Assembly (NCBI RefSeq): GCF_900188105.1
Contig: NZ_FZNP01000015.1
Location: 1-64,000, forward strand
Direction of reading: 5' to 3'
From: Actinomadura mexicana
GTDB taxonomy: Bacteria > Actinomycetota > Actinomycetes > Streptosporangiales > Streptosporangiaceae
DNA: 64,000 nt
Shown here: piece after piece, positions 25,607-33,776 of the stretch
How the letters are laid out: every line of letters starts with the position of its first letter
Position numbering within the stretch: position 1 is the first letter of the stretch
The notes under the pieces: model-generated
What the model saw: the letters and a program-made list of their open reading frames with translations, nothing else
Told to the model about the DNA's origin: nothing
The model's database searches: none
Translations under genes and position numbers: made by a program

Positions 25607-26581
25607 TCAGCCCGCCTGGCGCAGGGCGGCGGCCATGTCCTTCGTCCCACCGGCCAGGACGGGGCTGCCGTTGACGAAGAGCGAGTAGCCGTTCGGGTCG
25701 AACAGCAGCACGCCGCCGCCGTTCGGGCTCTGCCACGCGGCCAGGCCGGCGACGGTCAGCGGGGTACCGCCCCGGGGCAGGCCGAGCGCCTGGCGCAGCT
25801 GCTCCTGCGTCATGCCGGCGCGCGTCTTCAGGGTCTCGACGGTGAGCCACTGGCCGGCCTTGCCGGTCCACTTCTGCGTGACGGCGCAGATCTGCGCCTT
25901 GCGCAGGTCGGCGGAGCCGGGGACGGCCGACACGTAGCGCAGGCCCTTGGCGGTCATGACGGTCTTCTCGACGGTGCCGCCGACCTTCACGGCGGGCTTC
26001 AGCGTGCTGCAGTCGAGCTTGGGCAGCGCGGGCAGGGCGGGCTTGGCGGGCGCGCCGGGCACGCGCGCGTCCGGCTTGGCCGCCGGGGCGCCGCCGGGCA
26101 GGTCGCCGGTGGACGGCACGCAGGTGGGCAGGTTCGCCGGGACGCCGGGCTTGGCGGGCACGCCGGGCTTGGCGGGCACGCCGGGCTTCGCGGGGACACC
26201 GGGCTTCGCGGGGAGGGTCTTGCCGTCCGGGGCCTTCACGCCGGGGAGCTCGGTGTTCGGGATGCCGACCTCCGGAAGGTCCTTGCCCGGGAGGTTCTTG
26301 GTGGCCGGGTTCTGCTCGAGGTGCTGCTCGACCTGCTTCTTCACCCCGTCGGCAGGGACCTTGGGCAGTCCGGGCTTGGCCGGGAGGTCGGCCGGGAGGC
26401 ACGTCGGGGCGCTCTTGGGCGCGGCGTCCTGCACCTTGCGCTCCACGGCGGGGGCCTTGGCGCCGTTCGACTGGAGGCCGGCCTCGTGGTGGGAGCCGGT
26501 CATGGCCCACGTCGCGCCACCGCCCACCGCCACGGTCCCGACGGCGGACGCTGCGATCAAGGCGGCCTTCAGTGTGATCAT
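25607..26581 (-). CDS. Secreted protein with PAKPGV repeats, function unknown
   Basis: 324 aa. The N-terminus MITLKAALIAASAVGTVAVGGGATWA is a signal peptide or anchor. The ATG at 26579-26581 has AGAAGGGAA upstream, so the longer frame is rejected. The middle is rich in Pro/Lys/Gly with four near-identical PAKPGV units around residues 124-150. The C-terminal ~120 residues form a compact domain (EKTVMTAKGLRYVSAVPG ... GGVLLFDPNGYSLFVNG) with paired Cys. It lies upstream of, and on the same strand as, the sigma factor with a ~125-bp gap, so it could be a regulon member. The family is not recognised. Confidence 0.75.
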   Translation of the reverse strand: MITLKAALIAASAVGTVAVGGGATWAMTGSHHEAGLQSNGAKAPAVERKVQDAAPKSAPTCLPADLPAKPGLPKVPADGVKKQVEQHLEQNPATKNLPGKDLPEVGIPNTELPGVKAPDGKTLPAKPGVPAKPGVPAKPGVPAKPGVPANLPTCVPSTGDLPGGAPAAKPDARVPGAPAKPALPALPKLDCSTLKPAVKVGGTVEKTVMTAKGLRYVSAVPGSADLRKAQICAVTQKWTGKAGQWLTVETLKTRAGMTQEQLRQALGLPRGGTPLTVAGLAAWQSPNGGGVLLFDPNGYSLFVNGSPVLAGGTKDMAAALRQAG

Positions 26582-26802
26582 CGTGATTCCCTTCTGACGC
26601 GGGGTGCTGCTCGGGGGTGCCTGTCTCTCTCTGGCGCCCCTCGTATACGCACGGTGCCGGTGCGGGGTTGCACGGGATTCCAAAGTTTTTTCAGGGATGC
26701 CCATGGGCGTGATGGCCGCCGCGTGTCATGCGAGGTAGTCCGGTGTGAGGATCCTGCGGGGGCGGACGTTCGAGGAGAACGAGGATCCGGCAACATTGGC
26801 TC

Positions 26803-27909
26803 ATGGAGGCCCGTACCGTTTCAGCCCGTCCGGCCGAGCACCGTCCCATGCCGGACCCCCGGGAGCCCGCGCCCGCGCGCGGCCCCGCCCGTCCGGACGT
26901 GGCCCTGCTGCCCAAGGCGCACCTGCACCTTCACTTCACCGGGTCGATGCGGCATTCCACCCTCGTGGAGCTCGCCGGCCTGCACGGCGTCCACCTGCCG
27001 GACGCCCTCGTCGAGGACTGGCCGCCCCGGCTGCGCGCGACCGACGAGCGCGGCTGGTTCCGGTTCCAGCGCCTGTACGACATCGCCCGCTCGGTCCTGC
27101 AGACGCCGGACGACCTGCGCCGGCTGCTGCGCGAGACGGCCGAGGACGAGGCCGCGGAGGGATCGGGCTGGCTGGAGATCCAGGTCGACCCGAGCGGCTA
27201 CGCGGCGCGCTTCGGCGGGCTGACCCCGACCGTGGAGCTGGTGCTGGACGCCGCGCGCGACGCGTCGGAGGCGGCCGGCGTCGGCGTCGGCGTGGTGATC
27301 GCGGCGAACCGGACCCGGCACCCGCTGGACGCCAAGACCCTCGCGCGCCTCGCCGTGCGCTACACCGGCGAGGGCGTCGTCGGGTTCGGCCTGTCCAACG
27401 ACGAGCGGCGGGGCCGCGCCTACGACTTCGAGGGCGCGTTCCGGATCGCCAAGCGCGGCGGGCTGCTGTCGAACCCGCACGGCGGCGAGCTGCTCGGCCC
27501 GGCGAGCGTCCGCGAGTGCCTGGAGACGCTGGAGGCCGACCGGATCGGGCACGGTGTCCGTGCCGTCGAGGACCCGCGGCTGCTGGAGCGGATCGTGGAC
27601 CGCGGGGTGACGCTGGAGGTCTGCCCGGCGTCGAACGTGGGTCTCGGCGTGGCCGCGACGGCGTCGGACGTCCCGCTGCGGCGGCTGTTCGAGGCGGGCG
27701 CGTCGATCGCGCTCGGGGCCGACGACCCGCTGCTGTTCGGCTCGCGGCTGGCGCGCCAGTACGAGCTGGCCCGCACCGACCACGCGTTCACCGACGCCGA
27801 GCTGGCGGAGCTGGCCCGGCAGTCGATCCGGGCCTCGGCGGCCCCGGAGGACGTGCGGCGCCGACTGCTGGCGGGTGTCGACGCCTGGCTCGGCGACCAG
27901 CCGCGGTAG
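26803..27909 (+). CDS. add: Adenosine deaminase family protein
   Basis: 368 aa metallohydrolase of the adenosine/AMP deaminase family, deaminating adenosine to inosine or a related purine. Zinc-site motifs are LHLHFTG (His42/His44), NPHGGE, DRIGHGVRA and LEVCPASN. The late aspartate motif is ALGADDP rather than the usual S(L/I)NTDDP, and LHLHFTG replaces LHxHLDG, so substrate range may differ from classical Add. The start ATG 26803 lacks a strong ribosome-binding site; leaderless translation is possible. It is divergent from the secreted-protein gene. Confidence 0.85.
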   Translation: MEARTVSARPAEHRPMPDPREPAPARGPARPDVALLPKAHLHLHFTGSMRHSTLVELAGLHGVHLPDALVEDWPPRLRATDERGWFRFQRLYDIARSVLQTPDDLRRLLRETAEDEAAEGSGWLEIQVDPSGYAARFGGLTPTVELVLDAARDASEAAGVGVGVVIAANRTRHPLDAKTLARLAVRYTGEGVVGFGLSNDERRGRAYDFEGAFRIAKRGGLLSNPHGGELLGPASVRECLETLEADRIGHGVRAVEDPRLLERIVDRGVTLEVCPASNVGLGVAATASDVPLRRLFEAGASIALGADDPLLFGSRLARQYELARTDHAFTDAELAELARQSIRASAAPEDVRRRLLAGVDAWLGDQPR

Positions 27910-27952
27910 CGGTCGTGCGGTCGGCGCGGTAGCGGTCGTGCTGCGGCAGCGG

Positions 27953-28654
27953 TCACGTGGCCGGGCGCCACAGGCCCCGGCGTTGGAGGTGGGACACCAG
28001 CAACTCCCCGGCCCGGACGATGTGGGCGCGCATCTCCTCGCCGGCCGCGCGGGCGTCCCCGTCCCGGAGCGCCGCCAGGATCCGCCCGTGGTCGCGGACG
28101 GCGACGTCCGGCCAGTCGGCGAGCCGCCCGTACAGGCCGCGCGGCACGTACCGGGCGGCCGTGCCGAGCGACCAGGCCAGCTTCGGCGAGTCGGCGGCCA
28201 GGTTGATCTCGCGGTGGAAGAGGTGGTTGCGCTCCTCCATGAGGTCGGGGCGGTGCGCCGCCTTGTCGCGTGCCAGGGCGTGCTGGAGGCCGTCCAGCCG
28301 CCCGAGGGCCGCGGGGCCGATCCGGGGCGCGGCGCGCACGGTCAGCTCGGCGGCGATGCCCGCCTGCACCCAGAACAGGTCCTGGACGTCCCGCTCCGAC
28401 AGCGGCGCGACGACGAACCCGCGCCGCGGCTCCAGGACGACGAAGCCCTCGCTGCGCAGCGACTTCAGCGCCTCCCTGACGGGCGTGACGCTGATGCCGA
28501 ACTCCAGGGCCAGCCGTTCCAGCCGCAGGTGGGCGCCGGGCCGGATGCGCCCGTCCATGATCAGTTCGCGGATGCGGGCGGCGGCCTCGTCGCTCAGCTG
28601 GAGCCGGGCGCCGAGCGCCTGCCGCGGCGGGGGAAGGGAGGCGGGTAGGGCCAC
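27953..28654 (-). CDS. GntR-family regulator (FadR/FCD subfamily)
   Basis: 233 aa. The N-terminal winged HTH carries IRELIMDGRIRPGAHLRLERLALEFGISVTPVREALKSL, the standard GntR signature. It is followed by the all-helical FCD ligand domain with metal-type residues (ERNHLFHREINL, HGRILAALRDGDARAA). GTG start with GGGAG upstream. It is convergent with add. Members usually sense small acids; the ligand is unknown here. Confidence 0.9.
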   Translation of the reverse strand: MALPASLPPPRQALGARLQLSDEAAARIRELIMDGRIRPGAHLRLERLALEFGISVTPVREALKSLRSEGFVVLEPRRGFVVAPLSERDVQDLFWVQAGIAAELTVRAAPRIGPAALGRLDGLQHALARDKAAHRPDLMEERNHLFHREINLAADSPKLAWSLGTAARYVPRGLYGRLADWPDVAVRDHGRILAALRDGDARAAGEEMRAHIVRAGELLVSHLQRRGLWRPAT

Positions 28655-28734
28655 GGTGGTAACTCCCGTCCGGCCCCTGCCGCGGTGGAGCCTCGCGGTT
28701 GCTCAAGGGCCCTGGAGGGAGTGTTCCCGCCGGG

Positions 28735-29316
28735 TCACGCGGTGATGCCCTCGATCAGCAGCAGGACGCCGAATATGGCGAACCCGGCGGCGGCGCCGTA
28801 CCTGACGACCCGCTCGGGCAGCCTGCGGCCGAGCATCTGCCCGGCGACGATGGCGAGCGCGTCGGCGGCGACCATCCCGACCGTCGAGCCGAGCCACACG
28901 CCGGTCAGCCCGGCGAGGCCGCCGTGGTCGGCGGCGAGGGTGACGGTGGCGAGCATCGTCTTGTCGCCGAGCTCGGCGAGGAAGAACGCCCCGCCGACGG
29001 CGAGGATCGCCGATCCGGTGGCGCGCCGCGCCTTGTCGCGCTCGTCGTCGTCCAGCTCGTCGCCGCGCAGCGTCCACAGCGCGAAGCCGAGGAACGCGAT
29101 CCCGGCGATGACCGAGATCGGGCCGGTGGGGAGGGCGGCGCCGAGGGCCGCGCCGAGGGCGACACTGGCCAGGTGGACGATCGCGGTCGCGGCCGTGATG
29201 CCGATCAGCACCGGGAGCGCCCGGAAGCGGGTGGCGAACGTCATGGCCATGAGCTGGCTCTTGTCGCCCAGCTCGGCCACGAAGATCACGGCCAGGCTGA
29301 TGAGGAAGGCGGTCAC
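28735..29316 (-). CDS. GDT1/UPF0016 family cation transporter (Mn2+ exporter-like)
   Basis: 193 aa with six predicted membrane helices in two homologous halves. Each half carries the family signature ExGD(K/R)(T/S): AELGDKS at 14-20 and AELGDKT in the second half. UPF0016 proteins (MneA-like) export Mn2+ or move Ca2+. The GTG start is preceded by AAGGGA. A yybP-ykoY riboswitch in the leader strongly supports a manganese role and Mn2+-induced expression. Confidence 0.92.
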   Translation of the reverse strand: MTAFLISLAVIFVAELGDKSQLMAMTFATRFRALPVLIGITAATAIVHLASVALGAALGAALPTGPISVIAGIAFLGFALWTLRGDELDDDERDKARRATGSAILAVGGAFFLAELGDKTMLATVTLAADHGGLAGLTGVWLGSTVGMVAADALAIVAGQMLGRRLPERVVRYGAAAGFAIFGVLLLIEGITA

Positions 29317-29379
29317 CCGATCCCTTTCGCTCGTGCTGCCGGGCGAAGGGCGGGGGCTCGCGCGCGCGACCTCGGCCCG

Positions 29380-29500
29380 GCATGACTGCCAGGCCGAAGG
29401 TCTCGTCCGCCGCGATGCGAATCGGGCCCGCGCGACCGGGCGCCGTCGGCGGCGCCAGCATGTCGACCACGCGATTGGGACTACTCCCCCTCGACGCCGC
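29380..29500 (-). promoter_or_regulatory. yybP-ykoY (manganese) riboswitch
   Basis: The minus-strand leader of the UPF0016 gene contains the conserved elements in order: GGGGGAGTAG near the 5' end, GGTCGACATGCTGGCGCCGCC, then GACGAGACCTTCGGCC near the 3' end. These match the yybP-ykoY aptamer core (the GGGGAGUAG and AGACCUU internal-loop segments). This RNA family senses Mn2+ and commonly precedes UPF0016 exporters. The expression platform lies in 29317-29379. Confidence 0.85.
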
Positions 29501-29534
29501 CCACCCTACCAAGGCGGCTCGGGCGGGCCCGTGG

Positions 29535-30602
29535 TCAGAGGGTCACGCCGACCATGACGGGCTCGTTGACCAGCTCTACGCCGAACGCGTCCCGGACGCC
29601 GCCGCGGACCTCGCGGGCCAGCGCGAGCAGGTCGGCGGTGGTGGCGCCGCCCGGGTTGGTGAGGGCGAGGGTGTGCTTGGTCGAGATGCGGGCCGGTCCG
29701 CGCGCGTGGCCCTTGGCGAACCCGGCGCGGTCGATGAGCCAGGCGGCGGACGTCTTCACCCGGTCACCGGCCTCCGGATAGCGCGGGAACGTCGCGTCCG
29801 GGCCGAGGCGCTCGGCGACGCGGCGTTCGAGCTCGGCGAGCCCGTCCGGGGCGAGGATCGGGTTGGTGAAGAAGGATCCGGCACTGCGGGTGTCGGGGTC
29901 GGCCGCGTCCAGGACCATGCCCTTGCCGCGCCGCAGTTCGAGGACGGCGTCGCGGGCCTCCTTCAGCGTGACCCGGTCCCCCGGCCTGACGCCCAGCCTC
30001 CGGGCGAGCTCGGCGTAGGCGACGGGCTGCGACTCCTCGGCCTCGTCCAGGGCATAGGTCACGTCCAGGACGACATACCGGTCGTCGCCCTTGAAGGCAC
30101 TGTGCCGGTAGGTGAACCGGCAGGCGTCGCGGTCGAGGGTGACGCAGGCGCGGGCCTCCCGGTCGTAGGCGCGGACCTCCACGATCGTCTCGCTGACGTC
30201 CTGCCCGTAGGCGCCGACGTTCTGGATCGGCGTGGCGCCGACGCGGCCGGGGATGCCGGACAGGCACTCGACGCCGGCGAGCCCGTCGGCGACGCAGCGG
30301 GCGACGAACGGGTCCCAGTCCTCGCCGGCCTGGACGCGCAGGAGCACCCTGCCGCCCTCGGCGGCGACGCGTTCGGTGCCGCGGGTCCCGACGTGCACGA
30401 CGGTGCCGGGGAACCCGTCGTCGGACACCACGAGGTTGCTGCCGCCGCCGAGCACGAGGACCGGTTCGCCCTCGTCGTCGGCCTTGCGGACGGCGGCGAC
30501 CAGCTCCGCCTCGGTCGTCGCCTCGACGAAGCGCCGCGCGGGACCGCCCAGCCGCAGCGTGGTGTATCCGGCCAGGTTCACGTCTTCGGCGAACACCGCC
30601 AC
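29535..30602 (-). CDS. murB: UDP-N-acetylmuramate dehydrogenase
   Basis: 355 aa FAD enzyme that reduces UDP-GlcNAc-enolpyruvate to UDP-MurNAc. It shows LGGPARRFVEAT, the FAD-binding VLGGGSNLVVSDDGFPG, GIPGRVGATPIQNVGAYGQ and the catalytic-loop RSAGSFFTNPIL. Length and layout fit type I MurB. The GTG start is at 30600-30602. It sits downstream of hadA-hadB, an order shared with many actinomycetes. Confidence 0.95.
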   Translation of the reverse strand: MAVFAEDVNLAGYTTLRLGGPARRFVEATTEAELVAAVRKADDEGEPVLVLGGGSNLVVSDDGFPGTVVHVGTRGTERVAAEGGRVLLRVQAGEDWDPFVARCVADGLAGVECLSGIPGRVGATPIQNVGAYGQDVSETIVEVRAYDREARACVTLDRDACRFTYRHSAFKGDDRYVVLDVTYALDEAEESQPVAYAELARRLGVRPGDRVTLKEARDAVLELRRGKGMVLDAADPDTRSAGSFFTNPILAPDGLAELERRVAERLGPDATFPRYPEAGDRVKTSAAWLIDRAGFAKGHARGPARISTKHTLALTNPGGATTADLLALAREVRGGVRDAFGVELVNEPVMVGVTL

Positions 30603-30670
30603 GTCGTCTCCCCCTCCCGTGCCGTGCCCCGCGCCGCCGGGCCGGCCCGCCCTCGTCCCCTTGACGTGCG

Positions 30671-30697
30671 CACCGGCCGGGGCGGCCCCGGCCGGTG
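30671..30697 (-). terminator. Hairpin after hadB
   Basis: CACCGGCCGGGG (30671-30682) pairs perfectly with CCCCGGCCGGTG (30686-30697) across a 3-nt loop, 12 bp beyond the hadB stop. No T-run follows, as is common in high-GC actinobacteria. Confidence 0.65.
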
Positions 30698-30708
30698 TGC
30701 CGCCGTGC

Positions 30709-31134
30709 TCAGGCGAGCCTGACGACCGCCTTGGCGCGCGTGAGGACCTTCTGGTCGTTGGACCTGGCGGTGAGCGCCACGACGACCTTGTTGTCGTCGA
30801 GCTTCTTCTCCACCTTGCCGCTGATCTCCAGCGTCGCGCCGCCCTCGTCCGGGACCACGACCGGAGAGGAGAACCGTACCCCGTAGTCCACGACGGCGCC
30901 CGGGTCGCCCGCCCAGTCGGTGACGAACCGGCCGCCCTGCGCCATCGTGTACATGCCGTGCGCGATCACGTCCGGGAGGCCGACGGCCTTGGCGACGCCC
31001 TCACGCCAGTGGATCGGGTTGAAGTCGCCGGACGCACCCGCGTACATGACGAGGTCGGCGCGATCGACGGCGTAGGTCTGCGCGGGGATCTCGGTGCCGA
31101 CCTCGACGTCGGCGTAGTTCACCTTGGCGGTCAT
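30709..31134 (-). CDS. hadB: (3R)-hydroxyacyl-ACP/CoA dehydratase subunit HadB-like (MaoC)
   Basis: 141 aa single hot-dog MaoC domain with the catalytic hydratase-2 motif YAGASGDFNPIHW (Asp37, His42). It should be the catalytic half of a HadAB heterodimer that dehydrates 3-hydroxyacyl thioesters. The ATG overlaps the hadA stop by one base. In mycobacteria HadAB serves mycolic-acid FAS-II; the substrate in a non-mycolate actinomycete is unknown. Confidence 0.93.
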   Translation of the reverse strand: MTAKVNYADVEVGTEIPAQTYAVDRADLVMYAGASGDFNPIHWREGVAKAVGLPDVIAHGMYTMAQGGRFVTDWAGDPGAVVDYGVRFSSPVVVPDEGGATLEISGKVEKKLDDNKVVVALTARSNDQKVLTRAKAVVRLA

Positions 31135-31571
31135 CAGGCACCCCGCTCCACGATCGTGTTGTAGGACTTGCAGACCGGCTCGCCCTCGACGGTCGCGATC
31201 TCGGTCTCCACGACCATCTTCTCGTTGTTGCCGATCGACCTGATCTCGGTGATCGTCGAAGTGCAGGTGATGACGTCCCCGGCGCGCAGGGGGCGGGTGT
31301 ACTCGAAGCGCTGCTCGCCGTGCACGACCATCGCGTAGTTGAGGCCGAGGTCGGGGTCGGCGAGTCCGGGGTTGCCGAGGGAGACCACGATCGGGAAGGT
31401 GGGGGGCGCGATGACGTCGGGGTATCCGGCCGCCTTGGCCGCCTCGCGGTCGCGGTAGACGGGGTTGCGGTCGCCGATCGCGTCCGCGAACTCGCGGATC
31501 TTCACCCGGCTGACCTCGTAGGGCTCGCTGGGCGGGAAGCTCCGCCCGATGAAATCACGGTTGAGTGCCAT
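31134..31571 (-). CDS. hadA: MaoC-like dehydratase subunit HadA-like
   Basis: 145 aa N-terminal-type MaoC protein (FAS1_DH_region-like): FIGRSFPPSEPYEVSRVKIREFADAIGDRNPVY, VIAPPTFPIVVS. It lacks the Asp-x4-His catalytic pair of HadB, as expected for the substrate-binding subunit. ATG start; it is the first gene of hadA-hadB-(murB). The usual upstream neighbour rpmG is displaced here by the LOG/Nudix segment. Confidence 0.93.
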   Translation of the reverse strand: MALNRDFIGRSFPPSEPYEVSRVKIREFADAIGDRNPVYRDREAAKAAGYPDVIAPPTFPIVVSLGNPGLADPDLGLNYAMVVHGEQRFEYTRPLRAGDVITCTSTITEIRSIGNNEKMVVETEIATVEGEPVCKSYNTIVERGA

Positions 31572-31680
31572 GCAGTCCGTTCCCTCCAGATGGACCGGGG
31601 CCCCGCGGACTCGCCGGCCGCACCGCTACGCCGGCCGGGGGGCCCGGGCGCCCTCTGAGCGCGCTGGTTCCGTCTCTTCG

Positions 31681-31739
31681 GACGGACGGTAACAGAACGA
31701 CATTCACCCCGTCCGCGCGGGTCTCACTGCCAGAACGGG
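31681..31739. repeat. 59-bp direct repeat, hadA-side copy
   Basis: This copy is 52/59 identical to 33550-33608 in the same orientation. It includes a small palindrome (GAACG-x-CGTTC type). It lies 110 bp upstream of hadA and probably contains or abuts its promoter. With the other copy it brackets the LOG/Nudix pair. Confidence 0.8.
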
Positions 31740-31811
31740 ACGGTCGCGCAGATGTGAGCGGCCTGCGGAGTGAGCGGGTCGGCAGCAGAAGGGCCGTACC
31801 CAAAAGCGAGA

Positions 31812-31848
31812 CTCCCGGCCGGACAGCGAACCGCTGTCCGGCCGGGAG
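31812..31848 (-). terminator. LOG-gene terminator
   Basis: A perfect 17-bp stem (31812-31828 / 31832-31848, CTCCCGGCCGG...CCGGCCGGGAG) with a 3-nt loop is followed on the minus strand by TCGCTTTTGGG. A strong intrinsic terminator 57 bp after the LOG gene, isolating it from hadA. Confidence 0.92.
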
Positions 31849-31904
31849 CTCTTGACGTTCAGGAATCCGGCCCCAAAGGGCCGGATCCCCACTTCACGCC
31901 GCCC

Positions 31905-32609
31905 CTAGGAGACGGCGCGCTTGGGCATGAGCTCCACGACCTCCTCCGCCGTGTCGACGACGTGGAACAGGTCGAGGTCCTCCGGGGAGATCTTGCCGGT
32001 GCCGAGCATCGTCCGCTGGATCCAGGAGACCATCGGCCCCCAGAACTCCGTGCCGACCAGCACGATCGGCCTCGGGGCGATCTTCTTGGTCTGGACGAGG
32101 ACCAGCACCTCGAACAGCTCGTCGAGGCTGCCGTTACCGCCCGGCAGCACCACGGTCGCGTCCGAGTACTTCACGAACATCACCTTGCGGGTGAAGAAGT
32201 ACCGGCACTCGATCCCGATGTGGAGGTACGGGTTGAGCCGCTGCTCGCGGGGGAGCTCGATGCCCACCCCGATCGACAGCCCGCCGTTGCCGTACGCCCC
32301 CTTGTTGGCGGCCTCCATCGCACCGGGACCGCCACCCGTGATCACCGCGAAACCCTCCGCGGCCAGCGCGGCGCCGACGCTGACGCCCAGCTCGTACTCC
32401 TCCGTGCCGGGTGCGGTGCGGGCACTGCCCATCACCGCGACCGCCTTGCCGATGCCGTCGAGGGCCCGGAAGCCCGTCTCGAACTCGGCCTGCGACCGCA
32501 GGCCCAGGGACGAGCTGGACTCGACCACCGCCGGCTCGGTCGCGGCGGCCACGGTCGCCTGAGCGACGCGCCCCTCAGCCGACCTGGAGTGAAAAATCGG
32601 TTCTGTCAT
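31905..32609 (-). CDS. LOG family protein (cytokinin riboside 5'-monophosphate phosphoribohydrolase-like)
   Basis: 234 aa, TIGR00730/LOG family. It has the nucleotide-binding GGGPGAMEAANKGA and the family motif PGGNGSLDELFEVL (canonical PGGxGTxxE, here with Ser for Thr). Relatives cleave N-glycosidic bonds of nucleoside monophosphates. The first ~45 residues are extra. ATG 32607-32609 with GGAGA upstream. It is divergent from a Nudix-like gene across a 300-bp control region, and both lie between 59-bp direct repeats. A link in nucleotide metabolism is inferred. Confidence 0.88.
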   Translation of the reverse strand: MTEPIFHSRSAEGRVAQATVAAATEPAVVESSSSLGLRSQAEFETGFRALDGIGKAVAVMGSARTAPGTEEYELGVSVGAALAAEGFAVITGGGPGAMEAANKGAYGNGGLSIGVGIELPREQRLNPYLHIGIECRYFFTRKVMFVKYSDATVVLPGGNGSLDELFEVLVLVQTKKIAPRPIVLVGTEFWGPMVSWIQRTMLGTGKISPEDLDLFHVVDTAEEVVELMPKRAVS

Positions 32610-32630
32610 TTCGTGTTCTCCGTTGAAGCT

Positions 32631-32657
32631 CCTTACGCCGTCCGAGACGTCGTAAGG
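32631..32657. promoter_or_regulatory. Quasi-palindromic operator candidate in the LOG/Nudix divergent promoter
   Basis: A 27-bp near-palindrome (CCTTACG ... CGTAAGG outer arms, with inner CGT/ACG matches) starts 22 bp upstream of the LOG start codon. The rest of the 32610-32909 gap holds no gene. A repressor or activator site is the simplest reading. Confidence 0.5.
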
Positions 32658-32909
32658 GCACCCGGATCTCGGGCACGGTCTTGATCGTCCGATGGTCCGG
32701 GCCGACCGCAACCGTCCGAGACGGACGAGTTCCCCGCTGGTGATGGCCCGTGTGCGCACCGCGGTGACCAGTGGGCGCACCGCCCTGAAACCGTCGCCCG
32801 TCGAGGCGTCTTCGGCCATTGCCGAAGGCCGCCGGTTCTGGACTGTCCCCACTGCGGCAAAAGGCCGCGAGAGATCCGACAAACAAGAAGAAAAAGGAGT
32901 GAAGCAGCG

Positions 32910-33488
32910 ATGAACGCTGCCCAAAATAAGCACCCTGAAGGGTGCGACGGTCATTCCGTCGGCGTCATCATCATCGATCCGGAGCTGGGCGTCCTGATCG
33001 GCGACATCTCCGACGGCCGGGGCGCGTCCGGCGTTGGCGGACACGTCAAGGACCACTTCAAGGACTTCCCCGAAGCGGCCTACGGTGAGGTCTGGGAAGA
33101 GACGGGTCTGACCGTCACGTCGCTGGACCCGCTGTTCCCGGAGCCGAAGTGGCGTACCAACCCCTGCAAGCGGGGGGACGGCCCGTTCGGACTCGGCCAC
33201 AAGTGGCAGCTGTACCGCGCCACCGTGGCCGACGTGGAGGAACTCCACTGCGACGCGAAGTCGTTCCGCAACCTGCGATGGGTCTCCGAGGCACAGTTGC
33301 AGGAACTGGCTGAGCGCACCCTGTGCTACGTCAGGGGCGAGATCACCCGCGAGGAGTGGGAGGAGTACCCCGGCCTCACGCTGTCGTGGGTCCTGTGGTT
33401 CGTCCTGGCCGGCATGATCGAGATGGCCGAGTCGGAACTGCAGGAGATCGAGGACGCGATGCTCAAGGACAAGAGCAACCGTCCGTGA
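32910..33488 (+). CDS. Nudix-domain protein with degenerate Nudix box
   Basis: 192 aa. The Nudix box is GGHVKDHFKDFPEAAYGEVWEETGL (residues 43-67, shown here as its span). The metal-binding EVWEE core (Glu60, Glu63, Glu64) and Gly66 are kept, but the canonical Arg before Glu60 is Gly59 and the upstream Glu is Lys51. It may hydrolyse a nucleotide diphosphate with altered activity, or only bind one. A Glu-rich C-terminal helix (MIEMAESELQEIEDAMLK) follows a hydrophobic segment. AAGGAG lies 10 nt before the ATG. It is divergent from the LOG gene. Confidence 0.75.
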   Translation: MNAAQNKHPEGCDGHSVGVIIIDPELGVLIGDISDGRGASGVGGHVKDHFKDFPEAAYGEVWEETGLTVTSLDPLFPEPKWRTNPCKRGDGPFGLGHKWQLYRATVADVEELHCDAKSFRNLRWVSEAQLQELAERTLCYVRGEITREEWEEYPGLTLSWVLWFVLAGMIEMAESELQEIEDAMLKDKSNRP

Positions 33489-33549
33489 CACCCGCCCGGG
33501 GACCGGTCGGCAGCCGAGCTGCCGACCGGTCTCCGGGACCTTCGCTTCA

Positions 33550-33608
33550 GACGGACGGCACCAGAACGACGTTCAGCCCGTCCTCGCGGGTCTTACTGCG
33601 AGAACGGG
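33550..33608. repeat. 59-bp direct repeat, rpmG-side copy
   Basis: Second copy of the 31681-31739 sequence, 7 mismatches, same strand, 62 bp after the Nudix stop. The remaining spacer to rpmG (33609-33776) holds ~30-bp near-copies (33671-33701 and 33704-33734) of the rpmG 3' coding end. Confidence 0.8.
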
Positions 33609-33776
33609 CTGATGTGCGTGTCAGGGGCAAGCGTGCGAAGAAGCCTGCGGGGCGGACTCGCGCCGTGGACGGGTTTCCCGGTGCGGACGATGCGTCCGCG
33701 GCCAGCGGGTCGTCCCGATGCGGACGGTGGGTCCTTGCCCTGCTGTCAGAGCAGCACTTCTCCGTCCGGACCTCGG

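Noticed and set aside
31555..31803. Minus-strand 82-codon frame over the 59-bp repeat
   Set aside because: The similar peptide near 33547-33894 only reflects the DNA repeat; no coding character or start signal.
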